Shown: positions 7,371 through 17,500 of the stretch, piece after piece
Numbering within the stretch: the stretch's first letter is position 1
Layout: every line of letters begins with the position of its first letter
Assembly: GCA_016292455.1 (NCBI GenBank)
Contig: JAEDIL010000018.1
Coordinates: forward strand, 1 to 21,578
Source of the DNA: Clostridiaceae bacterium
Lineage (GTDB): Bacteria > Bacillota > Clostridia > Oscillospirales > Acutalibacteraceae
Length of the DNA: 21,578 nucleotides
Reading direction: 5' to 3'
Program-made: the position numbers and the translations under genes
The notes under the pieces: generated by a model
Told to the model about the DNA's origin: nothing
Seen by the model: the letters and a program-made list of their open reading frames with translations, nothing else
Database searches by the model: none

Positions 7371-7399
7371 ATCCGACCGGAAGCTTTTATCGGTCGGAT
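7371..7399 (-). promoter_or_regulatory. Stem-loop in the 5' leader of the Big2 protein gene
   Basis: ATCCGACCG (7371-7379) and CGGTCGGAT (7391-7399) form a perfect 9-bp GC-rich stem with an 11-base loop, about 22 bases upstream of the start codon and just before the SD. No U-tract follows in either direction, so it is not a plain terminator. mRNA stabilisation or protein binding are possible. Confidence 0.5.
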
Positions 7400-7562
7400 T
7401 GCTCTTATAATCGGATTCATTTTAACATATAAAGACAAAAAATAAAAGCCAAAATAGAATTTTTCGAGTGTTTTACACCGAGATGAGTTTAAAACGAGGT
7501 CAAAGAAGCATCGAAATCAGATATTTTTACGCTTTAATGTCCTGAAACTGCTATGTACCGCC

Positions 7563-7592
7563 TTGACATAAAAGCATAGTATGTTGTATAAT
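7563..7592 (+). promoter_or_regulatory. Sigma-A promoter of the serC-serA operon
   Basis: TTGACA (7563-7568) and TATAAT (7587-7592) are both perfect consensus, spaced by 18 bases. The predicted leader to the serC ATG is about 78 bases. I see no T-box or other recognisable riboswitch in it. Confidence 0.85.
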
Positions 7593-7677
7593 CCCATGTA
7601 TATATTTCGTGCCCGTTCAACAAATTTTTCTTTTGTTTTCGGCATGGAATGGATTACAGAAAGCAGAGGTGTCAACC

Positions 7678-8763
7678 ATGTCAAGAGTTTACAATTTTTC
7701 CGCAGGTCCCTCAATGATGCCCGAAGCAGTGCTCAAAAAAGCAGCTGCCGAAATGCTCGATTATCAGGGCAGCGGACAATCCGTTATGGAAATGTCTCAC
7801 CGTTCAAAGGTGTTCCAGTCAATCCTTGACGAGACGATTGCGCTCGTCAAAGAAGTTCTCAATGTTCCCGACAATTATAAAATTCTCTTCCTTCAGGGCG
7901 GCGGCTCAACCCAGTTTTCAATGGTTCCGCTCAATCTGATGAACAAGAACAACAAAGCCGACTACATCGTAACCGGCAACTGGGCAAATATTGCCTATCA
8001 GGAAGCCTGCCGCTACGGAAAGGTCAGACTCCTTGCAACAAGCGAGGATAAGAACTATTCCTATATTCCCAAGATTAAGCCGGAAGACATTGACCCCGAG
8101 GCAGACTATGTTTATTACTGCATGAACAACACCATTTACGGAACAATGTTCAAGTATATTCCGGAAACCGGTTCGGTTCCCCTTGTTTCGGATATTTCCT
8201 CCTGCATCTGCTCAGAGCCGATTGATATTTCAAAGTTCGGTCTCGTTTACGCAGGCGTTCAGAAGAATATGGGTCCTGCCGGCGCAACCCTCGTTATCGT
8301 CCGCGAAGACCTTCTCGGCAATGCGATGGACTTCACTCCGCTTATGTTTGATTACAAGCTTCATGCAGACAAGGGTACAATGTACAACACTCCGCCGTGC
8401 TACGCAATCTATGTCTGCAAGCTTATGCTTGAATGGATCAAGAACGACATCGGCGGTCTTGAAAAAATGAAAGAGCGCAACGAAAAGAAAGCCGCTGTTC
8501 TTTATGATTTCCTTGACTCCTCCTCACTGTTCAAGGGCACCGTTGTCAAGGAGGACCGTTCACTCATGAATATTCCGTTCGTTACCGGCGACAAGGAGCT
8601 TGACGCCCTTTTCGTCAAGGAAGCCGAAGAACGCGGATTTGTCAACCTCAAAGGTCACCGTTCAACCGGCGGCATGAGAGTTTCAACCTACAACGCAATG
8701 CCGATTGAAGGCGTTGAAAAGCTTGTTGCTTTCATGAAAGAATTTGAGGAGGCACATTCATGA
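7678..8763 (+). CDS. serC: Phosphoserine aminotransferase SerC
   Basis: Catalyses the PLP-dependent transamination of 3-phosphohydroxypyruvate with glutamate to give phosphoserine, the second step of serine synthesis. The 361-residue protein matches the family length. It opens with the typical YNFSAGPSMMPEAV and has FLQGGGSTQF (phosphate-binding Gly loop, about 71-80), GNWAN (100-104), SDISS (171-175) and GVQKNMGPAG, where Lys196 is the expected PLP lysine. The C-terminal GHRSTGGMRVSTYNAM is also characteristic. The ATG at 7678 is chosen because the family's N-terminus begins there and AGAGGTG precedes it; the frame is open for 23 further codons upstream without homology. It is the first gene of an operon with serA, whose ATG overlaps its TGA. 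Confidence 0.97.
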   Translation: MSRVYNFSAGPSMMPEAVLKKAAAEMLDYQGSGQSVMEMSHRSKVFQSILDETIALVKEVLNVPDNYKILFLQGGGSTQFSMVPLNLMNKNNKADYIVTGNWANIAYQEACRYGKVRLLATSEDKNYSYIPKIKPEDIDPEADYVYYCMNNTIYGTMFKYIPETGSVPLVSDISSCICSEPIDISKFGLVYAGVQKNMGPAGATLVIVREDLLGNAMDFTPLMFDYKLHADKGTMYNTPPCYAIYVCKLMLEWIKNDIGGLEKMKERNEKKAAVLYDFLDSSSLFKGTVVKEDRSLMNIPFVTGDKELDALFVKEAEERGFVNLKGHRSTGGMRVSTYNAMPIEGVEKLVAFMKEFEEAHS

Positions 8764-9932
8764 GTCGTGAAGTACTCACCCTCAACAAAATTTCGCCCGT
8801 CGGTCTTTCGCGCCTTGAAGCACGCGGCTATGTCTGCGGCGACAGCGTAAACAATCCGCAAGCAGTTCTTGTCCGTTCGGCAAGCATGCACGAAATGGCA
8901 ATTCCCGAATCGGTTCAGGCAATTGCCCGAGCCGGCGCGGGAGTCAACAACATTCCCGTTGACCTTTGCAGCGAAAAGGGAATTGCTGTTTTCAACACAC
9001 CCGGCGCTAATGCGAACGCAGTCAAAGAGCTTGTTCTCACCGGTCTCCTCCTTTCTTCAAGAAAGGTTGTTGACGCAATTGAATGGGTTAAAACCGTCAA
9101 AGATGAGCCGGAGCTTTCAAAGCTCATTGAAAAAGGGAAGAGCAGGTTCGCAGGTCCCGAGCTTCTCGGAAAAAAGCTTGGAGTAATCGGTCTCGGTGCA
9201 ATCGGTGCGCTCGTTGCAAACGCAGCATGCGGACTTGGAATGGAAGTTCTCGGCTATGACCCGTTCCTTTCAGTCAGAGGTGCGCTGAGTCTTTCAGACA
9301 CTGTCGGATATACCGAAAGCCTTAAAGACATCTTTTCATCCTGCGATTATATCACCGTTCACGTTCCTCTCCTTGATTCAACAAAGGGTATGATCAACAA
9401 AGAAGCGCTTTCTTCAATGAAAGACGGCGTCAGAATCATGAACTTTTCAAGGGGCGGTCTTGTCAATGACGATGACCTTCTTGAAGCCATTGAAAGCGGG
9501 AAAGTCGCTTGCTATGTCACTGACTTTCCCTCGGCAAAGCTTATCGGAAAGGATGGCGTGGTTGCAATTCCGCACCTCGGCGCGTCCACCCCGGAGTCGG
9601 AGGAGAACTGCGCTGTTATGGCAGCCGATGAAATTGCGGACTACCTTGAAAACGGAAACATCAGAAACTCGGTCAACCTTCCTGCTGTTTCCGCCGCAAG
9701 GAGCACAGACTGCCGCCTTTGCGTAATTCACAGGAATCTGCCGGACGCACTTTCAGAAATTACTGCCGCTGTTTCCAAAGCAGGATTTCCGGCGAGCGCA
9801 GTTGTGAGCAAGTCAAAAAAAGACCTTGCTTACACAATCGCTGACATTGACCTCGGCGGACATTACGCAGACCTTGCTTCCCTCCTCGCCTCGGTTGAGG
9901 GTGTAATAAAGGTCAGAGTTATCAAAGACTGA
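8760..9932 (+). CDS. serA: D-3-phosphoglycerate dehydrogenase with C-terminal ACT domain (SerA)
   Basis: Catalyses NAD-dependent oxidation of 3-phosphoglycerate to 3-phosphohydroxypyruvate, the first committed step to serine. The 390-residue protein is a D-isomer-specific 2-hydroxyacid dehydrogenase: ARAGAGVNNIPV (about 57-67), the Rossmann motif GLGAIG (144-149), Arg231 in NFSRGGLV and His272 in PHLGAST. Residues about 317-390 form an ACT domain, the usual site of serine feedback inhibition; the long intervening domain of mycobacterial enzymes is absent. The start is fixed by the ATGA overlap with serC, with GGAGG nearby (8746-8750), so the pair is probably coupled. An oddity is that the segment aligning with the classical DVF-x-x-EP motif reads TDFPSAK (254-260), without the Glu of the Arg/Glu/His catalytic set; see findings. 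Confidence 0.95.
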   Translation: MSREVLTLNKISPVGLSRLEARGYVCGDSVNNPQAVLVRSASMHEMAIPESVQAIARAGAGVNNIPVDLCSEKGIAVFNTPGANANAVKELVLTGLLLSSRKVVDAIEWVKTVKDEPELSKLIEKGKSRFAGPELLGKKLGVIGLGAIGALVANAACGLGMEVLGYDPFLSVRGALSLSDTVGYTESLKDIFSSCDYITVHVPLLDSTKGMINKEALSSMKDGVRIMNFSRGGLVNDDDLLEAIESGKVACYVTDFPSAKLIGKDGVVAIPHLGASTPESEENCAVMAADEIADYLENGNIRNSVNLPAVSAARSTDCRLCVIHRNLPDALSEITAAVSKAGFPASAVVSKSKKDLAYTIADIDLGGHYADLASLLASVEGVIKVRVIKD

Positions 9933-9949
9933 TACAAACAGTATACAAC

Positions 9950-9989
9950 AAGGAGCTGTAAAGAAACTTTCGTTTTTTTACAGCTCCTT
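9950..9989 (+). terminator. Terminator of the serC-serA operon
   Basis: A perfect 13-bp stem (9950-9962 AAGGAGCTGTAAA with 9977-9989) follows the serA stop by 17 bases. The downstream T-tract is interrupted (CTTCGTTTT), so termination may be partial. The rest of the gap to 10117 shows nothing I can name. Confidence 0.7.
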
Positions 9990-10117
9990 CTTCGTTTTGC
10001 CTCTTCACACTTCCATATTTCATTTGCTTTAAAAGGCAGTCTTTTTAACCCTCTCCGGTGCAAGTGTTTTTTCTCTCATTGCATGATATTCTTAAAAACG
10101 CCGGAAATCTTGCCGCC

Positions 10118-10179
10118 AAAAAAGATCGGCTGCAATTCATATATTGCGAAAGTAAATCCGCAAGTTATGAATTGCAGCC
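10118..10179 (-). terminator. Terminator of the M28 peptidase gene
   Basis: A perfect 14-bp stem (10128-10141 with 10166-10179, GGCTGCAATTCATA and its complement) contains a second inner stem (TTGCG/CGCAA). On the minus strand it is followed by GATC and six T residues (10118-10123). It begins 18 bases beyond the stop codon. Confidence 0.85.
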
Positions 10180-10196
10180 GTATTGATTATCAAAGG

Positions 10197-11438
10197 TTAT
10201 CCGAGACCGTTTTCATCAAAGTCAAAAACAGTTTGAAGAGCAATTTCAATTGTTTTTTCAATTGTTGAGGGGCAAAGAATGTCAGCGGTATCCAGACGGG
10301 TATGGTAGTATCTTGCCGGAGCGGGATCCATTGCAACAAAGCTGACCGCCTTGCAGCCTGCCTGGGAAGCAGCTGCGGCATCGGTTGAGCCGAGAGGAAT
10401 TGAACCGAAAGGAACATCTTTTCCGCATTTTGCGGCGGCGTTCTTCACAAGATTGCAGGCATCAAGGTCATTTTTGACAAGACCGTTGAGGTCCCTTGTA
10501 TAAATCATCATATATTCCTCGTCACGAATGGTGTCAAAGCCGGCAAAAACAGTTTCAACTCCGTCGTTCAAAAGTTCGGGATGAGCTTCAAAAAACGCCT
10601 TTGAACCGCGCAATCCGCTTTCCTCGCCGCCGGCAAGGAGTACAACAACCTCCGTGTTTTCAAAGCGAATGTCATTATCGGCAAGGAACTTCATAACGGA
10701 GTTCGCAACGTAGCAGCCGGAAAGGTCATCGTTTGCCCCGTCGACGTGACGGCGCGGATTCGTGAACTTTGAAAGAGCGGCAAAGCCGGGTACAAATGCA
10801 AGCTGACCCATGGCAAGCGCTTTTTTGAGCTTGCCGTTCTTTGAGGTGAGCTGAACTGCGGTTGAAGCAATGTTATAAACCAGACCCGCAACGGCATAGC
10901 CCGAAACAATCAGTACACCTTTTGAGCCGAGCTTATATGTATATGTCCATTCGGGAGCGGAGTCGGTATGTCCGGAGATGATGATTCTGCGCTTGGTTTC
11001 CCCGCTTGCTTTTCTGACAGCAATAACATTACCTGATTCCTTTTTCGGGAAAAGCGGGTCGAGCAGCTTTTTATAAAGACCGAACTCACCGATAACAGCG
11101 CCGAGCGCCGCGCCGGTAAGCGGAATTGAAGCGGCAGCAAGTCTGTTCTTTTTGACAACGCCTGCAATATTCGCGGCGGTTGAGCCGAGGAGAAGTCCGC
11201 CTGCAATCGGAACAAAGGACATGAACGCTCTCGGGTGAACGTCAAAGGTTTCCCTTTTGACGGTATCGGCAAAGCTTTCAAGAACCGAGCCCATATATTC
11301 CTGTGCCTTTTTTTCGCTTTCGCTTCCGCATTCGCGCGGACCGAACTGTGAACAGATGTGAGTGATGCCGTCAACGGCAAAGTCGGCGTATGAACCGAGT
11401 TTTTCTTTTGCATTGTTTAAAACGCTTCTGAAATCCAT
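10197..11438 (-). CDS. M28-family Zn peptidase with internal hydrophobic segments
   Basis: Predicted di-zinc aminopeptidase-type enzyme. The 413-residue protein shows the M28 ligand set in order: SGHTDSAPEW (His157, Asp159), GANDDLSGC (Asp237/238), GGEESGLRG (Glu272/273), FDTI (Asp302) and YYHTRLDT (His379). Unusually, it carries four hydrophobic stretches. Two lie before the catalytic core (about 71-95 and 99-118) and two fall between the first and second metal ligands (about 174-196 and 208-223). There is no N-terminal signal peptide, so it may be a membrane-associated cytoplasmic peptidase. Start ATG at 11438 with GAAGGAG upstream. It is monocistronic, with its own promoter and terminator. 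Substrate is unknown; the M28 call is confident, the membrane topology is not. Confidence 0.87.
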   Translation of the reverse strand: MDFRSVLNNAKEKLGSYADFAVDGITHICSQFGPRECGSESEKKAQEYMGSVLESFADTVKRETFDVHPRAFMSFVPIAGGLLLGSTAANIAGVVKKNRLAAASIPLTGAALGAVIGEFGLYKKLLDPLFPKKESGNVIAVRKASGETKRRIIISGHTDSAPEWTYTYKLGSKGVLIVSGYAVAGLVYNIASTAVQLTSKNGKLKKALAMGQLAFVPGFAALSKFTNPRRHVDGANDDLSGCYVANSVMKFLADNDIRFENTEVVVLLAGGEESGLRGSKAFFEAHPELLNDGVETVFAGFDTIRDEEYMMIYTRDLNGLVKNDLDACNLVKNAAAKCGKDVPFGSIPLGSTDAAAASQAGCKAVSFVAMDPAPARYYHTRLDTADILCPSTIEKTIEIALQTVFDFDENGLG

Positions 11439-11468
11439 AACAAGTCTCCTTCAAAAAATGTCTCTTAT

Positions 11469-11497
11469 ATTCTATCACTTTTCATAATCAGATTCAA
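11469..11497 (-). promoter_or_regulatory. Promoter of the M28 peptidase gene
   Basis: On the minus strand, TTGAAT (11492-11497) and TAGAAT (11469-11474) are spaced by 17 bases, a near-consensus sigma-A promoter. The leader to the ATG at 11438 is about 24 bases and includes the SD. Confidence 0.65.
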
Positions 11498-11522
11498 GAA
11501 AAAATTGCTGATATAATATGAT

Positions 11523-11557
11523 AGAGGCTGTTCTGATTGCAGTTTAGAGCAGCCTCT
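11523..11557 (-). terminator. Hairpin at the 3' end of the giant Big2 gene
   Basis: AGAGGCTG (11523-11530) pairs with CAGCCTCT (11550-11557), and the stem can extend through a G-T pair and TCT/AGA to about 11-12 bp. It lies seven bases after the stop. On the minus strand only an AT-rich stretch without a clean U-tract follows, so it is a likely but weak terminator. Confidence 0.55.
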
Positions 11558-11563
11558 TGATAT

Positions 11564-14500
11564 TTATTCACTTGCTTGTGCTTCTCTTACCGTAATGGTG
11601 CAATCGGCAGTAAACTCTCCGTCAACAGTTGTAACTGTTATCACAGCTTCACCGGCTGTGCGACATTCAATGTTTCCGTCTTCGTCAACCGAAACAACTT
11701 CGGGTGCGGAGCTTTTCCATGTTACCGCCTTGTTTGCAGCGTCGGCAGGCTCTACTGTACAGCCGAGAGTGCCGATATAGCCGACGTCCACTTCAAGCGT
11801 TTCGCTTGAAAAACTTACGGATTTGACCGGCTGAACGATATTAAGCTCAAGCTCTGCCGTTTTCTGCGAAAGACTGGACTTGACCGTGATAACCGCGGTT
11901 CCCGCCTTGACAGCCATTACCGTTCCGTCTTCAAGAACAACAACGCAGTCGTTTGAAGCAAAGCTGAACGTTTCGTCATGCGTCTCAGGAGAAGCATTGA
12001 CGATAAGCTTCAATTCCTCGCCGACTCTGAGGTCATTTTTTTCGCTTTCAAGCGAAATTGAATCAATTTCGGTGAGCACCTTTACGCTGCATACGTCGGT
12101 GAAGCCGCCGTCATCGGCTGCAACCGTTATCTGTGCCGTGCCGAAGCCGACAGCCGTTACCAGACCGTTTTCATCAACCGAAGCGACCTCCGGATTGTCC
12201 GAAGTCCATGAGACCCCCTTGTTCGTTGCGTTCGAGGGAACAACGACAGCTGAAAGAGCCTTTGTTTCTCCCTTTCTGAGCGTTGCCGAACTGTCGGACA
12301 CAACAACGGAAGTAACCGGTTCAATAACAGTAACAGTGCAGACTGCCTTTATGCTTTCATCGTTCTTCGAGCAGGCAGTGATAACAGCCGTTCCCGAGGT
12401 TGCGCGTGCGGTCACAACACCCTTTTCAACAGTTGCAACAGTTTCGTTGTCACTCTTCCAGACAACATCTGAGTCAGACGCACCGACGGGTTCAATCTGA
12501 ACTCTCAGTGACCTCTGCTCGCCTTTATTAAGAGAAAGCTCGCTGCTTTCGAGGGTAATGCCGGAAATCGGCAGCTTGACCTCAACAGCACAGAAATCTG
12601 CAAATTCGCCCTCTTCGGTAATTCCGAAGATGAACGCCGTTCCCGCACTGACAGCGGTAATTACGCCGTTTTCAACAGTTGCAACGGTGTCGTCGCTTGT
12701 CTGCCAGATAACATTTCTGTTCGTTGCGTCAGCGGGAAGAACCTCAAAGCCGATACTTCTTGCAGCGTCACCGAGATACATTACAAGAGCCTCTTTCTGC
12801 ATGTCGAAGCCGGTGACCTTTTTGCAGACCTGAATTTCAATTTCTCCGGAAACTTCGCTGTTTGCCGTACTTCTTGCGGTAACTCTGACAACGCCTTTCT
12901 GCTTTGCAGTGAGTGTTCCGTTCTGATCAACCTCAGCCGACTGCGAATCCGAAACGCTCCATTCAAGTCCGCAGAGGGTTGTATATTCGGGCTCAAACAT
13001 CGCACTGATTGAGAGCTGTTCACCCTCATAGACAGCAGTCTTTTCTGCCGAAAGGGTAATCTTCAACGGCTTTTGTGTAACATTGATTACGCAGGTGGCC
13101 GCAACGCCTTCTTTTTCGGTCGTTGCGCTGATTACGGCAGTTCCGACCGCATGTGCCGTCACAACTCCGTTTTCATCAACGGTGGCAACGGCCTCGTCAC
13201 CCGATTTCCACAAAAGCTTTTTGAAGCTTGCGTTTTCCGGAGCAACAGCAGGAGCAAGGGTTACAGACTCTCCGTTTTCGACAACATATTCGCTGTTATC
13301 AAAGGTTACGCTCTGAACGTGGATATGAACGTCAATTGTGCACTTGGCTTCAATGCCGTTTGCCTTTGACTTGGCGGTGATAACAGCCGTACCCTTTGAG
13401 AGCGCACTGACAACTCCGCTTTCACTGACCGAAGCAACCTCAGGCGAGTCGCTGCTCCACTCAATTTCCCTCTCGGTAGTGTCATCGGGCAGTATGGCGG
13501 AAGCCAGCGTCAGCGTCTCGCCAAGCCACAACTCAGCGCTTTCCTTTTCAAGAGTCAGGCTCTCAGGCAGAACGTAAACCGTGACGCTGCACTTTGCGCT
13601 CACATCCTCGTTTGAGGAATATGCCGTAATTTCTGCCGAGCCGGCGGCAACGGCTGTTACAACACCGTTTTCGTCAACAGTGAGAACCTCATTGTCTGTG
13701 CTTTCCCATCTGACTGAAAGGTCGGTTGCGTCCGCAGGAGTGAGGGAAGCCTTCAATTCAAACGAACTGCCCTTTTCGAGTCTCAGATTTGTTTCGTTGA
13801 GCTCGATTTTTTCAACTACCCTCATTACGGCAACGTTGCAGACGGCAAAAATCTCTTCGTCTGAGCTTATTGCCTTAACAGTAGTTTCACCCTTGCTTAC
13901 AGCGGTAACAAGTCCGGTTTCGCTGACGGTAACAATGCTTTCGTCTCCGCTTACCCATCTGACAGAACTGTCAAAAGCGTTTTCCGGAAGAACGGTTGCA
14001 GTGAGCTGCTTTGTTTCGTTCTCGCCGAGTGACATTCTTTCCTTATTCAGGGTGATTGAAGTAACCTGCTGTCTGACGGTGACTGCAAACACAGCCGAAG
14101 CACGTCCGCAGCCGGAGGTTGCCGTAATTTCACATTCGCCTGCGGAAACAGCCGTAATCGCTCCGTCCTCACTGACCGTGGCAACATTTTCATCTGAGGA
14201 CTCAAAGCTGAGATTCTTATGGGTTGCATTTTCGGGTGATACGTTGCAGGAAAGGTTGATGCTTTCCCCTACCCAGAGAATGTTCTTTTCAGCCGAAACG
14301 CTGACGGTTTCAACCGGAACAAAGACTTCAACGTCAATTGTTGTCCGTGCCTGTCCGTCCTGAGAAGCTATTGTGATCACTGCGCTGCCCTCGGAAACGG
14401 CGGTAATTGTTCCGTTTTCAACGGTTGCAACCTCATCGTTTGAAGATGACCAGAGAATTGTTTTGTTGTCTGCATTTTCCGGGAGAACAGTGCAGACGAT

Positions 14501-17500
14501 TTCAGCGCTTTCGCTGACTGCGAGGAACACCGAAGTCTTATCCGCCGCAATTTCGGCAACGCCGACTGAAACTGTGACGAGGCAGGACTTTTCAAAGCCG
14601 CCGTCCTCGGTTCTGACAGTGATTACCGCCTCGCCCTTTGAAACGGCAGTGACAACACCGTTTTCACTGACCGAAGCGACTTCGGGCTTGTCGGAGGACC
14701 AGATAAGCTTCTTGTTCGTTGCGCTTTCCGGAAGAACAGCGGCAGTGAGCGCCTTTTCTGCTCCGGCAAAAAGCGCAAGTTCACTTTCATCAAGTGTAAC
14801 GCCGGTTACCGGCTCAGTAACGGTCAGGAAGCAGACCGCCTTAACCTTACCGTCGGCTGCGTACGCAGTAATCTCGGCAGTACCGGCTCTGTAAGTTGTG
14901 ACAAGACCTTCTTCATTGACGTTTGCAACCTCGTTGTCCGAGCTTTCCCATGTTACGGTCTTATCAAGTGTATCTTCGGGAAGAACGGTCGCTTCAAGAG
15001 ACACATTCTGTCCGGTGATTACGGTAGCTTCATTCGTGTTAAGTTCAATTTTCTTTGCAATTCTGAATACCGTAATATCCGCGGTTGCTGTGAAGCCGCC
15101 GTCAACAGTCTTTGCGGTAATGACTGCTGTTCCGGGCTCAATTCCGGTTACAACGCCGTTTTTGTCAACAGTTGCAACCTGCGGATTGTCGGTTGACCAG
15201 AGAACATTCTTGTTTGTTGCATCCTCGGGAGCAATGATAGCTTCAAGCTGCGCTGTCTGCGTATCTCCTACATAAAGCTTCGGCTCGGCAAGGACAATAT
15301 CCGTAACCGGAATGTTGACCTTGACCTTGCAGGTAGCTTTCTTTCCTCCCTCAACGGTGGTTGCGGTAATTACTGCAACACCAAAGGAAAGACCCTTGAC
15401 AACGCCGGTGGATGAAACAGAAGCAATTTCAGGTGCAGAGCTGGACCATTTAACAGCCTTTTGCGAAGCGGTTGAGGGAAGAACCGTTGCTTTGAGGGTT
15501 TCGCTCTTGCCGATATTGATTTCAAACGAGGTTTTATTGAGACTTACAGATTTTGTATGTCTGAGAACGTTGACTGTGCAGCGTGCGGTTCTTCCGTTTT
15601 CGTTGGTTTTGACCGTAATTACGGCTGTGCCGACAGAAACGGCTTTGACAACGCCCTTGGAGCTGACGGTTGCAACCTTGGTATTGGAAGAACTCCACTT
15701 GACGCTCAGATCGTTTGAGTTTGAGGGCAAAACGGTTGCTTTCAATGTTTTTGAGCTGCCCTCATAAAGCGAAACGGATTTTTCGCTCAGCTTGACTGAA
15801 TCCGGGGCCTGAATAACGGTCACGGTACACTTTTTCACAATGCCGTTTGAGGTCTTTGCCGTGATTGTAACCTTTCCGCCTTTGACGCCGGTTACAACGC
15901 CGTTCTTGTCAACAGTTGCAACAGCCTTGTTGCTTGAACTCCATGTGACAGTCTTATTAGTTGTTTTTTCGGGAAGAACAGTATAGCCGAGCTTGATCTT
16001 CTGAGAGCTCTTGACAGTAGCACTGCTCTTCAAGGTCAGCTTTTCGGCAAGGATTTCAACGCTGACCGAACAGCTTGCCTTAAAGGAGCCGTCTCTCGTT
16101 TTGACGGTGATTGTTGCTTTTCCGACTTTGAGTCCGGCAACTCTTCCGCTTTGGTCAACAGCCGCAACCTTCGGATTGCTTGACGACCAGAGGAGAGTTT
16201 TGTCCGTCGCGTCGCCGGGAGAAACCGTTGCTTTGAGCGATACAGCTGAGTTGCGTTCAACAACGAGCGACTTTTTATTAAGCTTTACGCCGGTAACCTT
16301 TTTGATTACCTTGACTGTGCAGGTGGCTGTATAGCCGCCGTCAAGCGTGGTGACGGTAATCTTTGCTGTTCCGGTGGACTTTGTTTTGACAACACCGTTC
16401 GAGCTGACCGTTGCAACTTTCTTGTCGCTCGAAGTCCACTTGACCTCCGGATTCGTCGGATTATCCGGCTTGATTGTATGTTTGAGCGTCAGGCTCTTTC
16501 CGAGCTCAACAGTTTTTTTCGTCATGTTGAGGGAAACGCCCTTGACAAGGCAGACAACCCTGACGCGGCAGGTGGCTTTGAAAGCGCCGTCCTTTGTTTT
16601 TGCAGTAATAACGGCACTGCCTGTCTTTTTAGCCGTAATCTTTCCGGAAGAGGAAACATCGGCAACGTCATAGTTGCTCGAAGACCATGTGACACCTTTG
16701 TTTGTTGCATTTTTCGGGGAAATAACAGCGGAAACCGTGGTTGTTTTTCCCGTTCCGAGAGTGACGGAGGTTTTGCTCAGCGTAACACCCTTGACCGGCA
16801 TTGTGACAGTGACAGTGCAGGTGGCCTTGACTTTTCCGTCAGGAGTCTTTGCGGTAATCTTGACCTTTCCAGCGTCAATTCCCTTGACAACGCCGTTTGA
16901 ACTGACGGTTGCAATCTTCTTGTCGCTTGAAGACCACTTATAGTTGGTTTCCGTTGCGTTAGCCGGCGTAGGCTTGCAAAGGAGCGTAATTTTTGAGCCG
17001 GCTTTGACTGTATAGCTGCTCTTTTCAAATTTGAGCTTGGTAACTTTCTGAGTAACATTGATTCTGCAGCTTGCCGAAGCGTTGCGGTCACCGGAGGTCG
17101 CAGTAATTTCGGCAGAGCCTGCGCCGACAGCGGTAACAACACCCTTGGAGTTGACGGTTGCAACTTTTTTGTTTGAGGTTGTCCACTTTATTGTTTTATC
17201 CGATGCGGAAACAGGTGAAATTGTTGCTGTAAGCGCTTTTGACTTTCCGGCATCAAGCGTTACCGAGGAATAATTGATGGAAACGCCCGTTGCAAGCTGA
17301 ACAACTTCAACAAGGCACGTTGCCTTATATTTGCCCTGAACCGAAGTTGCGGTAACAATAGCGGTTCCGACCTTAACCGCGGTTATCTGACCTGCGGCAT
17401 TGATTGTAGCAATCTTTTTGTCGCTTGTTGACCATGTATACTCACGGTTTTCTGCATTTTCGGGAAGAACCGAGGCGGAAATCATTGCCGTTTTTCCCTT

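Larger units (their letters stand above)
7349..7677. other. Divergent intergenic region between the Big2 gene and serC
   Basis: The minus-strand side holds the Big2 gene leader: SD near 7353-7360, a 9-bp stem-loop (7371-7399) and a possible extended -10 (TGTTAAAAT, about 7420-7428). The plus-strand side holds the serC promoter (7563-7592) and a leader of about 78 bases. The stretch from about 7440 to 7560 is AT-rich, and I see no gene or clear motif in it. Confidence 0.5.

Noticed and set aside
7349..7438. A 30-codon N-terminal extension of the four-Big2 protein
   Set aside because: The internal ATG at 7348 has an excellent SD and starts a clear signal peptide; the extension would place basic residues before it and has no ribosome site.
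7593..7677. T-box or riboswitch in the serC leader
   Set aside because: The leader is only about 80 bases, and I see no T-box bulge sequence, antiterminator or terminator hairpin.
7581..7829. A short open frame overlapping the start of serC in another frame, as a possible leader peptide
   Set aside because: Its ATG codons lack a ribosome site, it overlaps deep into serC, and it has no run of serine or other regulatory codons.
10083..10268. A 61-codon plus-strand frame between serA and the M28 gene
   Set aside because: It runs through the terminator hairpin at 10128-10179 and into the antisense of the M28 gene, with no ribosome site.
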